Of a stretch of DNA of 45,678 nt, positions 25,791-35,182 are shown piece after piece; the stretch's first letter is position 1; each line of letters begins with the position of its first letter. The notes under the pieces are model-generated. The model searched no databases and was not told the DNA's origin. It worked only from the letters and a program-made list of their open reading frames with translations. A program made the position numbers and the translations under genes. Source of the stretch: a bacterium (GTDB taxonomy: Bacteria > Verrucomicrobiota > Verrucomicrobiia > Limisphaerales > RI-55); assembly GCA_016124235.1 (NCBI GenBank), contig WGOC01000016.1, positions 1 to 45,678 on the forward strand, written 5' to 3'.

Positions 25791-27039
25791 GAAATGGTTG
25801 CAGAGGCGAGCCAAGGTTCATCCGCTCACAGAAGAGATTTTGATTCATTGTTTCATTTTCCGGACTGGAACCTTGGTGGCCCGACGCGAGATCCAGGATC
25901 TGACCGGCAACGTGATCCCAGGTATGACCGTTCAGTATGGTTTCCCGGGCGGCCGTTCCCAGTTCCCGCCGGAATCTTTGGTCGGTGTACAGTCGCGCCA
26001 GATATGCGGCCAAGGCCGCGACATCCCCGGGTTCGTAGAGAAGACCGTTTCTTTCGTGTTCGATCAAATGACAGAGCTGCCCGATGCGACTGGCGACAAC
26101 CGCGCGGCCCGCGGCCAGGTATTCGAATGCCTTCAGCGGGGAGAAATAAAAATCATTCAGCTTTGGATACGGCGCGACCGCCACATCCATCGCGGCGAGA
26201 AACCCGGGGACTTCATCGGCCGCAACCGCACCCGCAAAATGGGTGAACTCCTGCAGACACAACTCCTCCACCCGCGCCATCAGGCCGGACCGTTCCGGGC
26301 CATCTCCAACGACCAGGAGGCGCGCTCCCGGGAATCGGCGGTGCAGCATCGCAAACGCTTCAACCAACGAGGCCACTCCATGCCACGGTTTGAGCGTGCC
26401 AACGAAGCCGACGGTGAACGTGGATTGATTCCCGCGCCAGATCACGCGGGGCGGGCTTGCCACGAAACGGTGGGGATTCACCGCATTCGGCATTACGTGA
26501 ATCTTTTCCGTGCGGACGCCGCGCGTCTTCAAATAGCCGGCGACTTCATCGGAAACAGCCACGAGCGCACTTGCGTGGGTGAATACTTGAGCGGCCACCC
26601 GCTCCGCACCCGCCTGATCGACCAAGCCCCGATGCGTGGCCTGTTCTTCGATCAGCGGAGCATTGACCTCGAGGAAACCGGGGCACCGCCATCGCCAGGC
26701 GTAGCTCATCCCGGCGAAACTCCAGAGTGAGTAGCGTTCGTACACGAGATCGAACGGCCCCATCTCCTCGAGCCGATCGCGCAATTCCCGGTTCGCCTGG
26801 AGGCAACGCTGTTCGCGGATCGCCAGATCACCGCCGCGGGGCGATGGCAATGAAACGGTCACAATTGCGGAAAGATCCGGAGGGGGCGAGCCGTCGAATC
26901 GTGCCGCAAAAAGCGTGACGTCGGCGCCCCGCCCGACCAAGGCGCGCACAACTTCCTGGACATGGATTGAACATCCTTTGCGACCGAAGACCGGGACGCC
27001 TGGATCGCCGCAAATGTAGGCGATGCGGGGACGTTTCAT
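25777..27039 (-). CDS. Glycosyltransferase family 4 protein (second GT4 of the operon)
   Basis: The 420-residue GT-B protein opens with RPRIAYICGDPGVPVFGRKGCSIHVQEVVRALVGRG, typical of the GT4 acceptor domain. The donor domain has FTVGFVGTLKPWHGVASLVEAF, ARLLVVGDGPER and the E-x7-E-like segment SPLKAFEYLAAGRAVVASRIG. It transfers a sugar from a nucleotide donor with retention of configuration; the sugar is unknown. ATG 27039 overlaps the previous gene stop (ATGA). The frame is open further upstream, but that part lies in the preceding gene and has no domain match. Confidence 0.9.
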   Translation of the reverse strand: MKRPRIAYICGDPGVPVFGRKGCSIHVQEVVRALVGRGADVTLFAARFDGSPPPDLSAIVTVSLPSPRGGDLAIREQRCLQANRELRDRLEEMGPFDLVYERYSLWSFAGMSYAWRWRCPGFLEVNAPLIEEQATHRGLVDQAGAERVAAQVFTHASALVAVSDEVAGYLKTRGVRTEKIHVMPNAVNPHRFVASPPRVIWRGNQSTFTVGFVGTLKPWHGVASLVEAFAMLHRRFPGARLLVVGDGPERSGLMARVEELCLQEFTHFAGAVAADEVPGFLAAMDVAVAPYPKLNDFYFSPLKAFEYLAAGRAVVASRIGQLCHLIEHERNGLLYEPGDVAALAAYLARLYTDQRFRRELGTAARETILNGHTWDHVAGQILDLASGHQGSSPENETMNQNLFCERMNLGSPLQPFHETR

Positions 27040-28292
27040 AAGGCGGCGATCAGCGCGGTGGAGGCTACGGGGGAAGTGGCATTGGATTGATTTTCCATGG
27101 CGTGTTCGAACCAGCTCCATTGCCGGGCGGTGTTTTGCGCGGCGTCGAACTCACGCTCGACCAGCTCCCGGGCGTGTGTTGCGAGCCGGACGCGCAGCGA
27201 AGAATCGACCAAGAGCCGCTCCAGAGCTTCGGCGAGTCCGGATACGTCATGTTGTCCGGCCAGAAGTCCGGTTTCATCATTCCTGATGATTTCGGGGATT
27301 CCCGTCACGTTCGTGGAAACGCACGGGGTGCCGAGCGCCATCGCTTCCAGCAAAACGGTGGGAAGCCCATCGGCGTTGCCATCGGCGCCCACAACACACG
27401 GCGCGGCGAAGGCTGCGGCGGAGCGGACTCGTTCCACAATGTCCGCTTGCGGTCGCGGCCCGACGAGTCGGACACGGTGATCCAGACCGAACCGCTGGAT
27501 CTGCTGCCGCAAGGAAGTTTCGCACTCGCCGGTGCCAATAATTTCGCACGTGAAGTCGCGGTTCCGCCGGGCGAGCACGTCACAGGCATTGACCAGCACG
27601 TCGAATCCCTTTTTCTCGATCAACCGGCCTACGGCAACAATGTGAGGCGGTCGAAGGGCAGGATCCAAGAATGTAAACCGATCGAGATGCAGTCCGTTGT
27701 AAAGCCGCCGCACATTTCGAGCGGCTGGTCCGAACTCGCGGCGCAAGTAGGCCACGTTAAAGTCGCTAACGGTGATGACGCCGGCGGCCGCGGACAACTT
27801 CCGCCGGAGATCATCGGCGTTCACCGATTCGTGGAAAATGTCCTTGGCGTGTGCGGTAAAGGTGAAAGGGATGCCGGCGAACCGGGCGGCCAGTCGGGCG
27901 ACTTCCGTGGCGGTGGAGGCAAAGTGCGCGTGCAGTAACGCAATGCCTCGTTCGTCGATCAACCGGGCCAATCGCGCGGCTTGATAAATTTCGCGCACTT
28001 CTGACTCTCGTGCGGCCGCGAGTTGTGCCCAGATCCCGGGGAAACGCTCCGCCGCGCGTTCCAGCGCCTTCCAGAATTCGATCGCCTTCGATCCTTCGCC
28101 GCTTAGGTAGGTGACCGGTGCCCGCACTCGGGAGATGGCGTCCTGAAAGTGCGTGTCGTTGGGCGGATAAAGCGAAAAGATCTCGATGCTGCGCCCCGCC
28201 GCCTCATGTGCAAGGATCTCATTGACGATGAAGGTTTCGGAAAAGCGCGGATAACGCTTCACGATGTAGGCGATCTTCGGGCTGGTGTTCAT
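27036..28292 (-). CDS. Glycosyltransferase family 4 protein (WcaL/colanic-acid type)
   Basis: The 418-residue GT-B enzyme has an N-terminal IAYIVKRYPRFSETFIVNEILAHEAAG, a hallmark of colanic-acid-type GT4 proteins. LLHAHFASTATEVARLAARF and FTFTAHAKDIF follow in the acceptor domain. The donor domain shows PHIVAVGRLIEKKGFDVLVNAC, CEIIGTGECETSLRQQI and the nucleotide-sugar motif EAMALGTPCVSTNVTGIPEII. Its ATG overlaps the upstream gene stop (ATGA), and its own stop overlaps the next start in the same way. Confidence 0.92.
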   Translation of the reverse strand: MNTSPKIAYIVKRYPRFSETFIVNEILAHEAAGRSIEIFSLYPPNDTHFQDAISRVRAPVTYLSGEGSKAIEFWKALERAAERFPGIWAQLAAARESEVREIYQAARLARLIDERGIALLHAHFASTATEVARLAARFAGIPFTFTAHAKDIFHESVNADDLRRKLSAAAGVITVSDFNVAYLRREFGPAARNVRRLYNGLHLDRFTFLDPALRPPHIVAVGRLIEKKGFDVLVNACDVLARRNRDFTCEIIGTGECETSLRQQIQRFGLDHRVRLVGPRPQADIVERVRSAAAFAAPCVVGADGNADGLPTVLLEAMALGTPCVSTNVTGIPEIIRNDETGLLAGQHDVSGLAEALERLLVDSSLRVRLATHARELVEREFDAAQNTARQWSWFEHAMENQSNATSPVASTALIAAL

Positions 28293-29494
28293 GCGGCGAA
28301 TTTGGGCAGCGAAACGGAGCGGTGCTTTGCTTCGGACTTGCCAGCGACCGCGAGCAGGTGGCGGGCGGCACTTGCCGCACCCTCAAAGTTAATTGTGGAT
28401 TCGATGCGTGCGCGAAGACCGTCTCGTGAAACGGCCATCGCCGCCTCGATCTCCCGGCGCAACGATCCGGGTGCAAGCCGGTCAGGATTCATCAACCGCA
28501 GGAGACCGAGCCGCGCGAAGGCTTCGGCGCGCACCAGTTGTTCGCGACGTGGTTGAACCCGGGGAACACAAATGACCGGCACGCCGGCCCGCAGTGTCTG
28601 CGTGAGCGTGTTGTAGCCCCCCATGCAAACCACGGCGGCCGCGCGATGGTACCAGTCGTTCAGTCCCGGCACGAACGTGTAAAGCGTGACCCCGCTTTCC
28701 TTTGCCAGTTGTGCCAACGCGGAACGTTCGGACACCGACATCATGGGGCCGGTGACGGCAACCGCCCGCCAGGGAGCGTTCGCACATGCAACAAGGAAGT
28801 TCTTCAACAAATAAAATCCATCCTCTCCGCCGCCAACAGTTGCAATAACCTCCGGCGTGCCGTTCTCCGTGAGCGGTGGAAAAACGTACTCGTTGCGCGG
28901 TGCGTCCATACCGGTCACATAGCCCGCAAATTGAGTTCGCGTTTGCAGAGTGACGGGAAATCCGTACGCCGCGGCGGTGTCAAACATCTCTTTTTGCCCG
29001 TAAACGAGCACGGAATCATAATGCATTGGAATCGCCCAGGGCAGATTGTGCGGCTCCCATTCCGCGCGAACCGTGGCGGGATCATCGAGAATATCGCGCA
29101 ATCCAAGCACGGCCCTGCCGCCCATGCGCCGGGCGACGGCAAGAGCTTCCTTAAGTTCACCGCCGGCACCAAACGGATGCTTGTCGACCAGCATCACGTC
29201 CGGTGAGAACGATTCGATTGCACTCAGCAACAACCGCGACCGCAAATGACGCACGGCTTCCGGCGGCACGCCCAGATAACGTGAGGCGTAGGCTTCGTTC
29301 GCGAGTTTGCGCAGACCCGGCAACTTGAGGATCTCCACCCGGTCGGGCACGCCCAGGCGCGTGACGTCATCCGAACCGGTTGCCAGAAGAATCGAAGCGC
29401 ACGGTGTGAGTTCGGTAAGCGCGCGGGCAATGGCGAGATTTCGGCAAGTGTGGCCGAGGCCGAAACCGTCATGAGAGTAAAAGAGAAAGCGCAT
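28289..29494 (-). CDS. GT28/MurG-like glycosyltransferase
   Basis: This 401-residue protein begins MRFLFYSHDGFGLGHTCRNLAIARAL, the glycine-rich start of GT28-type (MurG/COG4671-like) enzymes. Its C-terminal donor domain has VIATVGGGEDGFYLL, LYTFVPGLNDWYHRAAAVVCMGGYNTLTQTLRAGVPVICVPR, and a final helical region. ATG 29494 is used; the alternative TTG at 29506 would overlap the upstream gene. It follows the beta-solenoid gene by 8 bp and overlaps the next GT by ATGA, so it heads the glycan block. The likely role is inverting transfer of a GlcNAc-like or hexose unit; the acceptor is unknown. Confidence 0.87.
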   Translation of the reverse strand: MRFLFYSHDGFGLGHTCRNLAIARALTELTPCASILLATGSDDVTRLGVPDRVEILKLPGLRKLANEAYASRYLGVPPEAVRHLRSRLLLSAIESFSPDVMLVDKHPFGAGGELKEALAVARRMGGRAVLGLRDILDDPATVRAEWEPHNLPWAIPMHYDSVLVYGQKEMFDTAAAYGFPVTLQTRTQFAGYVTGMDAPRNEYVFPPLTENGTPEVIATVGGGEDGFYLLKNFLVACANAPWRAVAVTGPMMSVSERSALAQLAKESGVTLYTFVPGLNDWYHRAAAVVCMGGYNTLTQTLRAGVPVICVPRVQPRREQLVRAEAFARLGLLRLMNPDRLAPGSLRREIEAAMAVSRDGLRARIESTINFEGAASAARHLLAVAGKSEAKHRSVSLPKFAA

Positions 29495-29502
29495 ACGATA
29501 GG

Positions 29503-31041
29503 TCAATGAATCTTTACCCGGAAGAAACGAACCTCCGCTGACGACAAGTTCGTGTAAATGAGCCTCAAACCGGTTCCCGCCAATGTGGCCTGGAGTTCCC
29601 AGTCCGGAATATCCAGACGCGTGGCTGCCAGCACGTCATATTGCATGCCGACGGTGCTCGAAAACTCGAACCCGAACCGGCCGTCAAATGAGCCGGTCGC
29701 CAGCGTTATTGGCGGCGTCACACCCAACAGATTGGAACCGCCGGGCAGGACTGTGATCGTTCCGGAAACTGTGGCGCTGCCGGTGAGAGTCGCGTTCGAA
29801 GAAATTACCAGGCCGTGAGTGAAAATGTGCGCGCCGCCGTCCAGTTGCAACAGGGCCGGCTGCACGCCGTTACCGACGACGAAGGCCGCATCGTTGGCGA
29901 CGCTCGAACTCTGCGTCACCATCAGTTTGCCGGCGTCAAATTGAATCCGGGCGGCCGGATGGTCCGCGGTCAGCACGCGGGTTGTGAGCGAACCTCCCCG
30001 CATCTCCAGCGTGCCGGAAGCCGTATTGGTCGCCGCGACGATGACCGCGCCGACGGAAACCAACCCGTCGGCAAGAACAACGACTCCCGATCCTTCCCGG
30101 CCGACATAAAGTGAATTGGTTGAAAGATCCAGCGTGCCGCCCGAAATCTCCAACCGCCCTTGGGCCGTTGGAAAACGTCCCACCGAAAGCGTACCAGATC
30201 GCATCGTGCCGCCTCTCAAATTGAGTAGCCCCGCGGAGTTCGCGCCCCGGCCGACCGAAACACCGTCCATCGTGATTGTGCCACCGGACTGTATCAGCGT
30301 GCCGTCGCCGTCATCTCCGATCCGGGCGGTTACGTTCGTCGCCACGAACTCGCCGCCTCCGATTTCGACGCGACCCGTCGAACCGAAGTTGTTCGCGATG
30401 GTCAATGGCCCGCCGACGCGGACGACGCCATCCGAAAGGATCAGCGTGCCGTCAGAGCCGGCGAGATCGCCCACAATCAGTTCGTCGTGCGCGATCATGG
30501 TCCCGCCCATTATCGTGGTCTTTCCGATACCGCTGCGGCCGATGCGCAGCCCCGGTTGCCCGTTGAGTCCGAGAGGATCGGTGTTCGTTACGGTAATTCC
30601 GCCACCCGACAAAAGGATCTCGCCCGCAAACTGATTGAGGTTGCCGCCCTGGCTGCCGTCGAGTTGTAGAAAGGAATTCAACACCTCCAGCCGGCCGCCG
30701 CTGTCGAGGGTCAGTGTGTTCGCGAGCTGGAACGGGTTTGCGCCAAGATTGTCGAGCCGCAAGAGATTGGTGCTTCCCGCGGGTGCCAGCAGGTCCAGCC
30801 GGCGTGCCGCGCGATTAGCCAAAGGAGCCGACGCGTCAACCGAGACAACCTTGTTGCCTGAATTGGTGATCGCGGCGGCCACGTCGATGGTGGGAACCGA
30901 ACCCAGCCAGTTGGCCGCATTGCCCCAACTGCCACTTTCAGTCGTCGACCAAATCGATTGCGCTCGCCCATCGATGGCGAGCGAGAGAACGAGTGCGGCC
31001 GGCATTACGTGGCACCACAATTTTGGATTACGAATATTCAT
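29503..31041 (-). CDS. Secreted beta-solenoid repeat protein, first gene of the surface operon
   Basis: The 512-residue exported protein has a signal peptide ending near AIDGRAQS. A WSTTESGSWGNAANWLGSVP segment typical of autotransporter-associated/PEP-like surface proteins follows. Residues ~90-420 are short G/S/T-rich repeats (e.g. GDLAGSDGTLILSDGVVRVGG, GRVEIGGGEFVATN, GRLEISGGTLDLSTN), the pattern of a right-handed beta-solenoid. The last ~55 residues (MQYDVLAATRLD ... VRFFRVKIH) form a module also seen in two other secreted proteins of this window. No barrel domain is present, so it is not a classical autotransporter. A sigma-54 promoter lies 50 nt upstream of the ATG. Confidence 0.82.
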   Translation of the reverse strand: MNIRNPKLWCHVMPAALVLSLAIDGRAQSIWSTTESGSWGNAANWLGSVPTIDVAAAITNSGNKVVSVDASAPLANRAARRLDLLAPAGSTNLLRLDNLGANPFQLANTLTLDSGGRLEVLNSFLQLDGSQGGNLNQFAGEILLSGGGITVTNTDPLGLNGQPGLRIGRSGIGKTTIMGGTMIAHDELIVGDLAGSDGTLILSDGVVRVGGPLTIANNFGSTGRVEIGGGEFVATNVTARIGDDGDGTLIQSGGTITMDGVSVGRGANSAGLLNLRGGTMRSGTLSVGRFPTAQGRLEISGGTLDLSTNSLYVGREGSGVVVLADGLVSVGAVIVAATNTASGTLEMRGGSLTTRVLTADHPAARIQFDAGKLMVTQSSSVANDAAFVVGNGVQPALLQLDGGAHIFTHGLVISSNATLTGSATVSGTITVLPGGSNLLGVTPPITLATGSFDGRFGFEFSSTVGMQYDVLAATRLDIPDWELQATLAGTGLRLIYTNLSSAEVRFFRVKIH

Positions 31042-31101
31042 TTGGATTCAAATGCCGTGAAGCGGATCGCCCGCTCCACTTATGACCGACGAACACCGGT
31101 T

Positions 31102-31117
31102 CGCAGCGAGTGTGCCA
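31102..31117 (-). promoter_or_regulatory. Sigma-54 (-24/-12) promoter of the eight-gene surface operon
   Basis: On the minus strand TGGCACACTCGCTGCG has a perfect -24 TGGCAC, ten bases between GG and GC, and CTGC at -12. The predicted start is about 31091, giving a 50-nt leader to ATG 31041. Two similar promoters lie upstream of other surface genes here, and an NtrC-type regulator is encoded nearby. Confidence 0.8.
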
Positions 31118-31166
31118 AGCCCAATTACTGAAGTTTTACGGGGATTTCTGCGATTTTGGATCAGGG

Positions 31167-31205
31167 AGTTCCGGGGGCGGATTGGAATGCTCCAGCGACG
31201 GAATA
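31167..31205. promoter_or_regulatory. Candidate activator binding sites (UAS) of the surface operon
   Basis: TGCTCCAGCGACGGAATA (31188-31205) matches 13 of 18 positions of the perfect dyad at 38995-39012. Its centre is 105.5 bp upstream of the predicted start. A weaker copy, AGTTCCGGGGGCGGATTG (31167-31184, 11 of 18), lies exactly 21 bp closer, two helical turns, as for tandem enhancer-binding-protein sites. Confidence 0.55.
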
Positions 31206-31499
31206 CATTCGGACCAGGCGCGGGAGAATCCCCGTCGATTCGGTGTTTGAACTTCGATCCCTTCCCAGGGAATGGTCGGCCCGTGAGTCGGAGGCGCGGT
31301 CCTCACGCGATCACCGTTCGAACCGAACCAACTCGTTCGCTCCGAAGGGTCATTGATTGAACAATTGCGGGCGCTTTCAACGACGGACCGTAGCGATCCG
31401 TGCGCGGCGGACTTCGTTGTACGGGTGATGAACGCGCAACTTTTTCGTTCCTTGACGGCAAACGCGATTCAGGCGTTTACCACATCCGTTCGCCTCGCA
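31206..31499. other. Rest of the intergenic region upstream of the surface operon
   Basis: Together with the sites listed above, 31042-31499 holds no supported gene. An imperfect hairpin at 31457-31481 (GGCAAACGC/GCGTTTACC, one mismatch, 7-nt loop) lies just downstream of the FecR-TPR-barrel stop. It is not followed by a U-run on the minus strand, so a terminator role is weak. Confidence 0.4.
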
Positions 31500-34400
31500 T
31501 TAGAAATTCAATCGCAGACTGGTTGTAAACATTCGTGCGCGCGGCAATTCGGCATGAAGATTCAACGGATTTAACCGGTAGTCGGCGTTGAAGACGTTTC
31601 TCAGGCCAATACGAAGCTCAGCGCGACGGCGCGGAAAGCGATAGCCAACCAGGAAATTGTGCTGCCAGAAATCCGCGTCCTGAAGCTCCGGGGAATATCC
31701 ATGATTGTTCTGAAGAAACCACGCGGCTTCCCATTGCGCGAAGACACCGCAAGGATGATGGAAGTTTGCCGCAAATGAAACCTGGTTGAGCACCGAGCGG
31801 TTATCTTGTTCAAGCTGGCTCAGCCCGGTAGTGCCAATGGGGATTTCGGGAAACCGGGTGGTTAAATTTGCCTCACTGACACGATAGGCGGCACTGACGG
31901 AAAAGGATTCCCCCATGAGCTGCGCCGCGTACACGGACAGATTACGCTCGCGAAAATCCAGTGCCTGCCGGGTCGTCCCCGGCGAGTCGGGTGTCGGTAC
32001 GAACAACGAATTCGTCAGCACACCTACAGTGCGATCGCCATCCGACAGCAATAATTCCGTTTCGACGCCGAAAAAAGTACCGCTTTCAAGTGATTGATCG
32101 AATCCCACGTTGGCTGATTCGAAATTCGCACCGGGCAACAGGCCGGCGACGCTCTCAGGAATCAGACTGCGGAAAGCCTGGTTGAATCCGCCCACTTGCG
32201 TGGGTTCCAGGCGCACGCTGTTGTCGAAGAATAGTCCACCGAGCGAACGAGTGTAACTGGCGCGAAATAAGCCGCGCGTCCAGGGTGAGAACAGCACACC
32301 CACTTTCGGTGAAACTTTGTCGCGCGAGGTTGCGCGAAAGGAAATCGGCGCAAAATCGGTGTTTTCCGGAAATTCAATACGATCGTACGTCACGCCACCG
32401 ACGACACTAAAATTGTCGAGCGGCCGCCACGTGTAATAGCCGTACACGCTGTTTCTCAAAAAATCTTCGCTGCCTGTCTGTTCCGTCACCGGTCCGGCGA
32501 TCCGGCTCAATACAGCACTAGCCTTCACGTCACCGAATTGTGATCGTCCGCCAAAGATGAGCGAATGATGGTGGCTTTCAATGACCTGTTGAAGCTCCGC
32601 TGAATACAGTGTGAAATTGCTTGAGAAATCGTTTGTAAAAGCCGGACCGACGGGCGGCGATTGAATGGATTGCGTAACGCCGCCTGATTGGAAGAGAAAA
32701 AGTTGGTCACTCTGCGGATCGTGTAAAGTGAACTGGTCGTCAAGCCGGGCTACGAGAAACAAGGTATGGTTGCCAGGCGACCATTCATGATGCCATCCCG
32801 CGTAGATGTTGGGTTCCTGAATTTCCTGCACGCGAAGACCGGTGGTGGCAGTTGCGGGTTCGTAAAGCTGTGCGATATCGCCAGCACTCGAGTGAAAACT
32901 ACCTATCTGGAAATATGCGTCGTCAGCCGCGGTCACACGCTGCTTCATCGTCAGCAGAAAATCGCGCTGCTCAAGGTCGTTGTTGGCTCGTTGTCCGTTG
33001 AGACTTTGGTAAACCGTGTCCAACGCGTAGCTTAACCCGCCGGCTGAACCGAAGACCGTCGCGGTTTCGTTCCAGTCGCCCCGGCTGCCGTAGCCCGTGA
33101 GCGAACTTATGCCCACCGGCTTTTGGTCAAAAAAGCGAAGCCGGTCCGACAACGATAAGACTTGCGAAAGATTTCCCGCCTCCGGAGGTGCAAGCAAGTT
33201 GGCGACGAGCAGCTCACTTTGGCGCGCGGTTTCCAATCGAAGATCAAATTGGTTCGCGTCTGAAAGTGTCTGATAGCTGTTCGCCAGAAAAAGATGCCCC
33301 GAAAAGTTGGCGTAGCTTTCACTGACGGCGCGGGCGGCGATGTGGCGGCTTACCTCCGCCAATCCCACGTCGTCATACATCGCCGCGAGATTGGCGCTTC
33401 GCACCGAGCGGTCGCCGTCGAGCAGTTCGCGTGATCGAAAGGCAGCGCGGTTATCATTTTTATCGTATGACATTTCGAGATCGCGTATTGCGGCGTTAAG
33501 CTTGTTTTCCTGCCAAAGATGCAGCGCCGAATAAAGCCAGGCCGTCGGATCGTTTGGGTCAAGTTGTTTGGCGAGGCTGAATTCCTTTTCTGCAGCATTC
33601 GGTTCATGCAGTTCGCTCAAATCCTTGCCCAGGTAGCTGCGAAATAGGCCGCGTTGCGGTTCGAACGCGGCGGCGATTTGGAAGGCGTTCCGGGCAGCGG
33701 AAAAGTTCCCAAGTCGCATCAAGCAGAGCCCGCGGCCCAGCCAGGCCGGCCCCAACGCGGCATCCAGTTCGCGAGCGCGATCAAACTGCATCAATGCTTC
33801 CGATGCCTTCCCGCGATCGAGTAATACGAAGCCTTGTAATACGTTCGCGGCGGGAAGGCGGGGCGAAAGATCACTGACCAGGCGAAGTTGCTCGATCGAT
33901 GCACCTCGATTCCCAAATGCAAATTCCAGTTCCGCTAGCCGCTCGTGGGCAAAGCCGAAGTCCGGAGCGAGCTCGACGGCAACGCGGGCAGCGGCACGGG
34001 CACGCGGCAAATCGGCCATCGCTTGCAGCGCATAGCTGCGAGCCAGCGATTCGCTGGCGGAGCGAGTTGTGACCCCGATCGTCATGGATTGCTCGAGCGA
34101 GCGAAATGGACCGTCTCGACGCACGACATCTATTAGTTCGCGCAAGGCGTTCGCCGCGGGCGATTCCGGCAATCCGGCGAGTATATTTTCCGCGTCGCTC
34201 ACGTTCCCAACAGCGAGCTGCAGTTGGGCGTGAAGTAGTCGTAATCCAGGGCTCTCAATTTGCTGCCTCGCAGGCCACTCGCTGAGAGCGGCCAGCAAAT
34301 CACCGGCGCGATAGTCATTGAGCACTGCAGCGAGCCTTTCGTGTTCGTCCGGATCAAGTTGGAGTTCGTCAGGATTCACCACCGCCGGGTAGTAGAGCGC

Positions 34401-35024
34401 CCATTGAATTCCAGCGTTGGAATTGATCAATGCGGATTTGTCCAGGGGGCGCCCCGGTGCCAGTCGGAGGTCTTCACCACGTTGGAGAGCGATTTCACCA
34501 TCTGCCGTGTTCAAGGCTACCAAACCGTCGATCAACGCAAGGTGAACCGCGCGATCTGCGGCGCTGACTTCGAGCAAGAACTCCGTGCCCCGAATCGCTC
34601 CTGCGGCCAGTGGCGTGTCGAATTCGACATCGGAAGGTTTCTCCCGATCAAAGAAAAAGATTGAGCCGGCGGGCAGGCCGAATCGCTTCTTCTCGTGCCG
34701 ACGAGGTGGGAGAATCTCCAGCGTCGTTCGTTCCTTCAGACGGATTACGCTACTGTCGGACAGCTGCACAGCAGCGCGACTCGTTTCGTAGGTGCGAATT
34801 CTGTCGCCAGCGTGGAGGATGAGCCCAACGAACGCGGGCTGCCAGCTCGTTCCCCCAGAAGTGAAGTCAACCCGGCCAGCGACTTCGATCACGGCACTCA
34901 CATTGTTTGTCGCTACGGCAGGTGGATTATTTGTCTGCGCACGCGCGGAAGAAATCACAAGCAGGCTCGTTAACAAGCCAAGACAATTCAAGCGAACCAG
35001 TTGACGAAAAGGCAGGTAAGACAA
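31500..35024 (-). CDS. FecR-TPR-outer-membrane beta-barrel fusion protein
   Basis: About 1174 residues. A signal peptide (LVRLNCLGLLTSLLVISSARA) is followed by a FecR-type domain: VIEVAGRVDFTSGG, LILHAGDRIRTYETSRAAVQLSDSSVIRLKERTTLEI and AGAIRGTEFLLEV. Residues ~230-610 are TPR-like helical repeats (ALGPAWLGRGLCLMRLGNFSAARNAFQIAAAFEP; EFSLAKQLDPNDPTAWLYSALHLWQENKLNAAIRDLE). From ~640 on come barrel strands with TonB-receptor-like loops, ending in the outer-membrane C-terminal Phe (TTSLRLNF). No plug domain or TonB box is seen. The frame is open to GTG 35216, but that contains a hairpin and no signal peptide. TTG 35024 gives the best signal peptide, so the start is uncertain. It could anchor, sense or secrete surface polymer. 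Confidence 0.82.
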   Translation of the reverse strand: MSYLPFRQLVRLNCLGLLTSLLVISSARAQTNNPPAVATNNVSAVIEVAGRVDFTSGGTSWQPAFVGLILHAGDRIRTYETSRAAVQLSDSSVIRLKERTTLEILPPRRHEKKRFGLPAGSIFFFDREKPSDVEFDTPLAAGAIRGTEFLLEVSAADRAVHLALIDGLVALNTADGEIALQRGEDLRLAPGRPLDKSALINSNAGIQWALYYPAVVNPDELQLDPDEHERLAAVLNDYRAGDLLAALSEWPARQQIESPGLRLLHAQLQLAVGNVSDAENILAGLPESPAANALRELIDVVRRDGPFRSLEQSMTIGVTTRSASESLARSYALQAMADLPRARAAARVAVELAPDFGFAHERLAELEFAFGNRGASIEQLRLVSDLSPRLPAANVLQGFVLLDRGKASEALMQFDRARELDAALGPAWLGRGLCLMRLGNFSAARNAFQIAAAFEPQRGLFRSYLGKDLSELHEPNAAEKEFSLAKQLDPNDPTAWLYSALHLWQENKLNAAIRDLEMSYDKNDNRAAFRSRELLDGDRSVRSANLAAMYDDVGLAEVSRHIAARAVSESYANFSGHLFLANSYQTLSDANQFDLRLETARQSELLVANLLAPPEAGNLSQVLSLSDRLRFFDQKPVGISSLTGYGSRGDWNETATVFGSAGGLSYALDTVYQSLNGQRANNDLEQRDFLLTMKQRVTAADDAYFQIGSFHSSAGDIAQLYEPATATTGLRVQEIQEPNIYAGWHHEWSPGNHTLFLVARLDDQFTLHDPQSDQLFLFQSGGVTQSIQSPPVGPAFTNDFSSNFTLYSAELQQVIESHHHSLIFGGRSQFGDVKASAVLSRIAGPVTEQTGSEDFLRNSVYGYYTWRPLDNFSVVGGVTYDRIEFPENTDFAPISFRATSRDKVSPKVGVLFSPWTRGLFRASYTRSLGGLFFDNSVRLEPTQVGGFNQAFRSLIPESVAGLLPGANFESANVGFDQSLESGTFFGVETELLLSDGDRTVGVLTNSLFVPTPDSPGTTRQALDFRERNLSVYAAQLMGESFSVSAAYRVSEANLTTRFPEIPIGTTGLSQLEQDNRSVLNQVSFAANFHHPCGVFAQWEAAWFLQNNHGYSPELQDADFWQHNFLVGYRFPRRRAELRIGLRNVFNADYRLNPLNLHAELPRARMFTTSLRLNF

Positions 35025-35154
35025 GAAGCCACAAAGGAATTTGCCGACCGTGCCGGAAGAGGGAATGGACGACCTGTCATGAACCACCAGACGTTTGATC
35101 GATTCGATCACGTCACTTTCATTCGATTCGGACTTCAAGGGAACGAAACGCCTG

Positions 35155-35182
35155 CACCGGGCGCTACACGTAGCGCCCGGTG
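35155..35182. terminator. Strong hairpin between the repeat protein and the FecR fusion gene
   Basis: CACCGGGCGCTAC and GTAGCGCCCGGTG are a perfect 13-bp inverted repeat separated by AC, so the real loop is at least 4 nt. It lies 37-64 nt downstream of the stop at 35219. No U-run follows on either strand, so it may be a terminator without a canonical tail, an RNA-stability element or a protein site. Confidence 0.45.
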
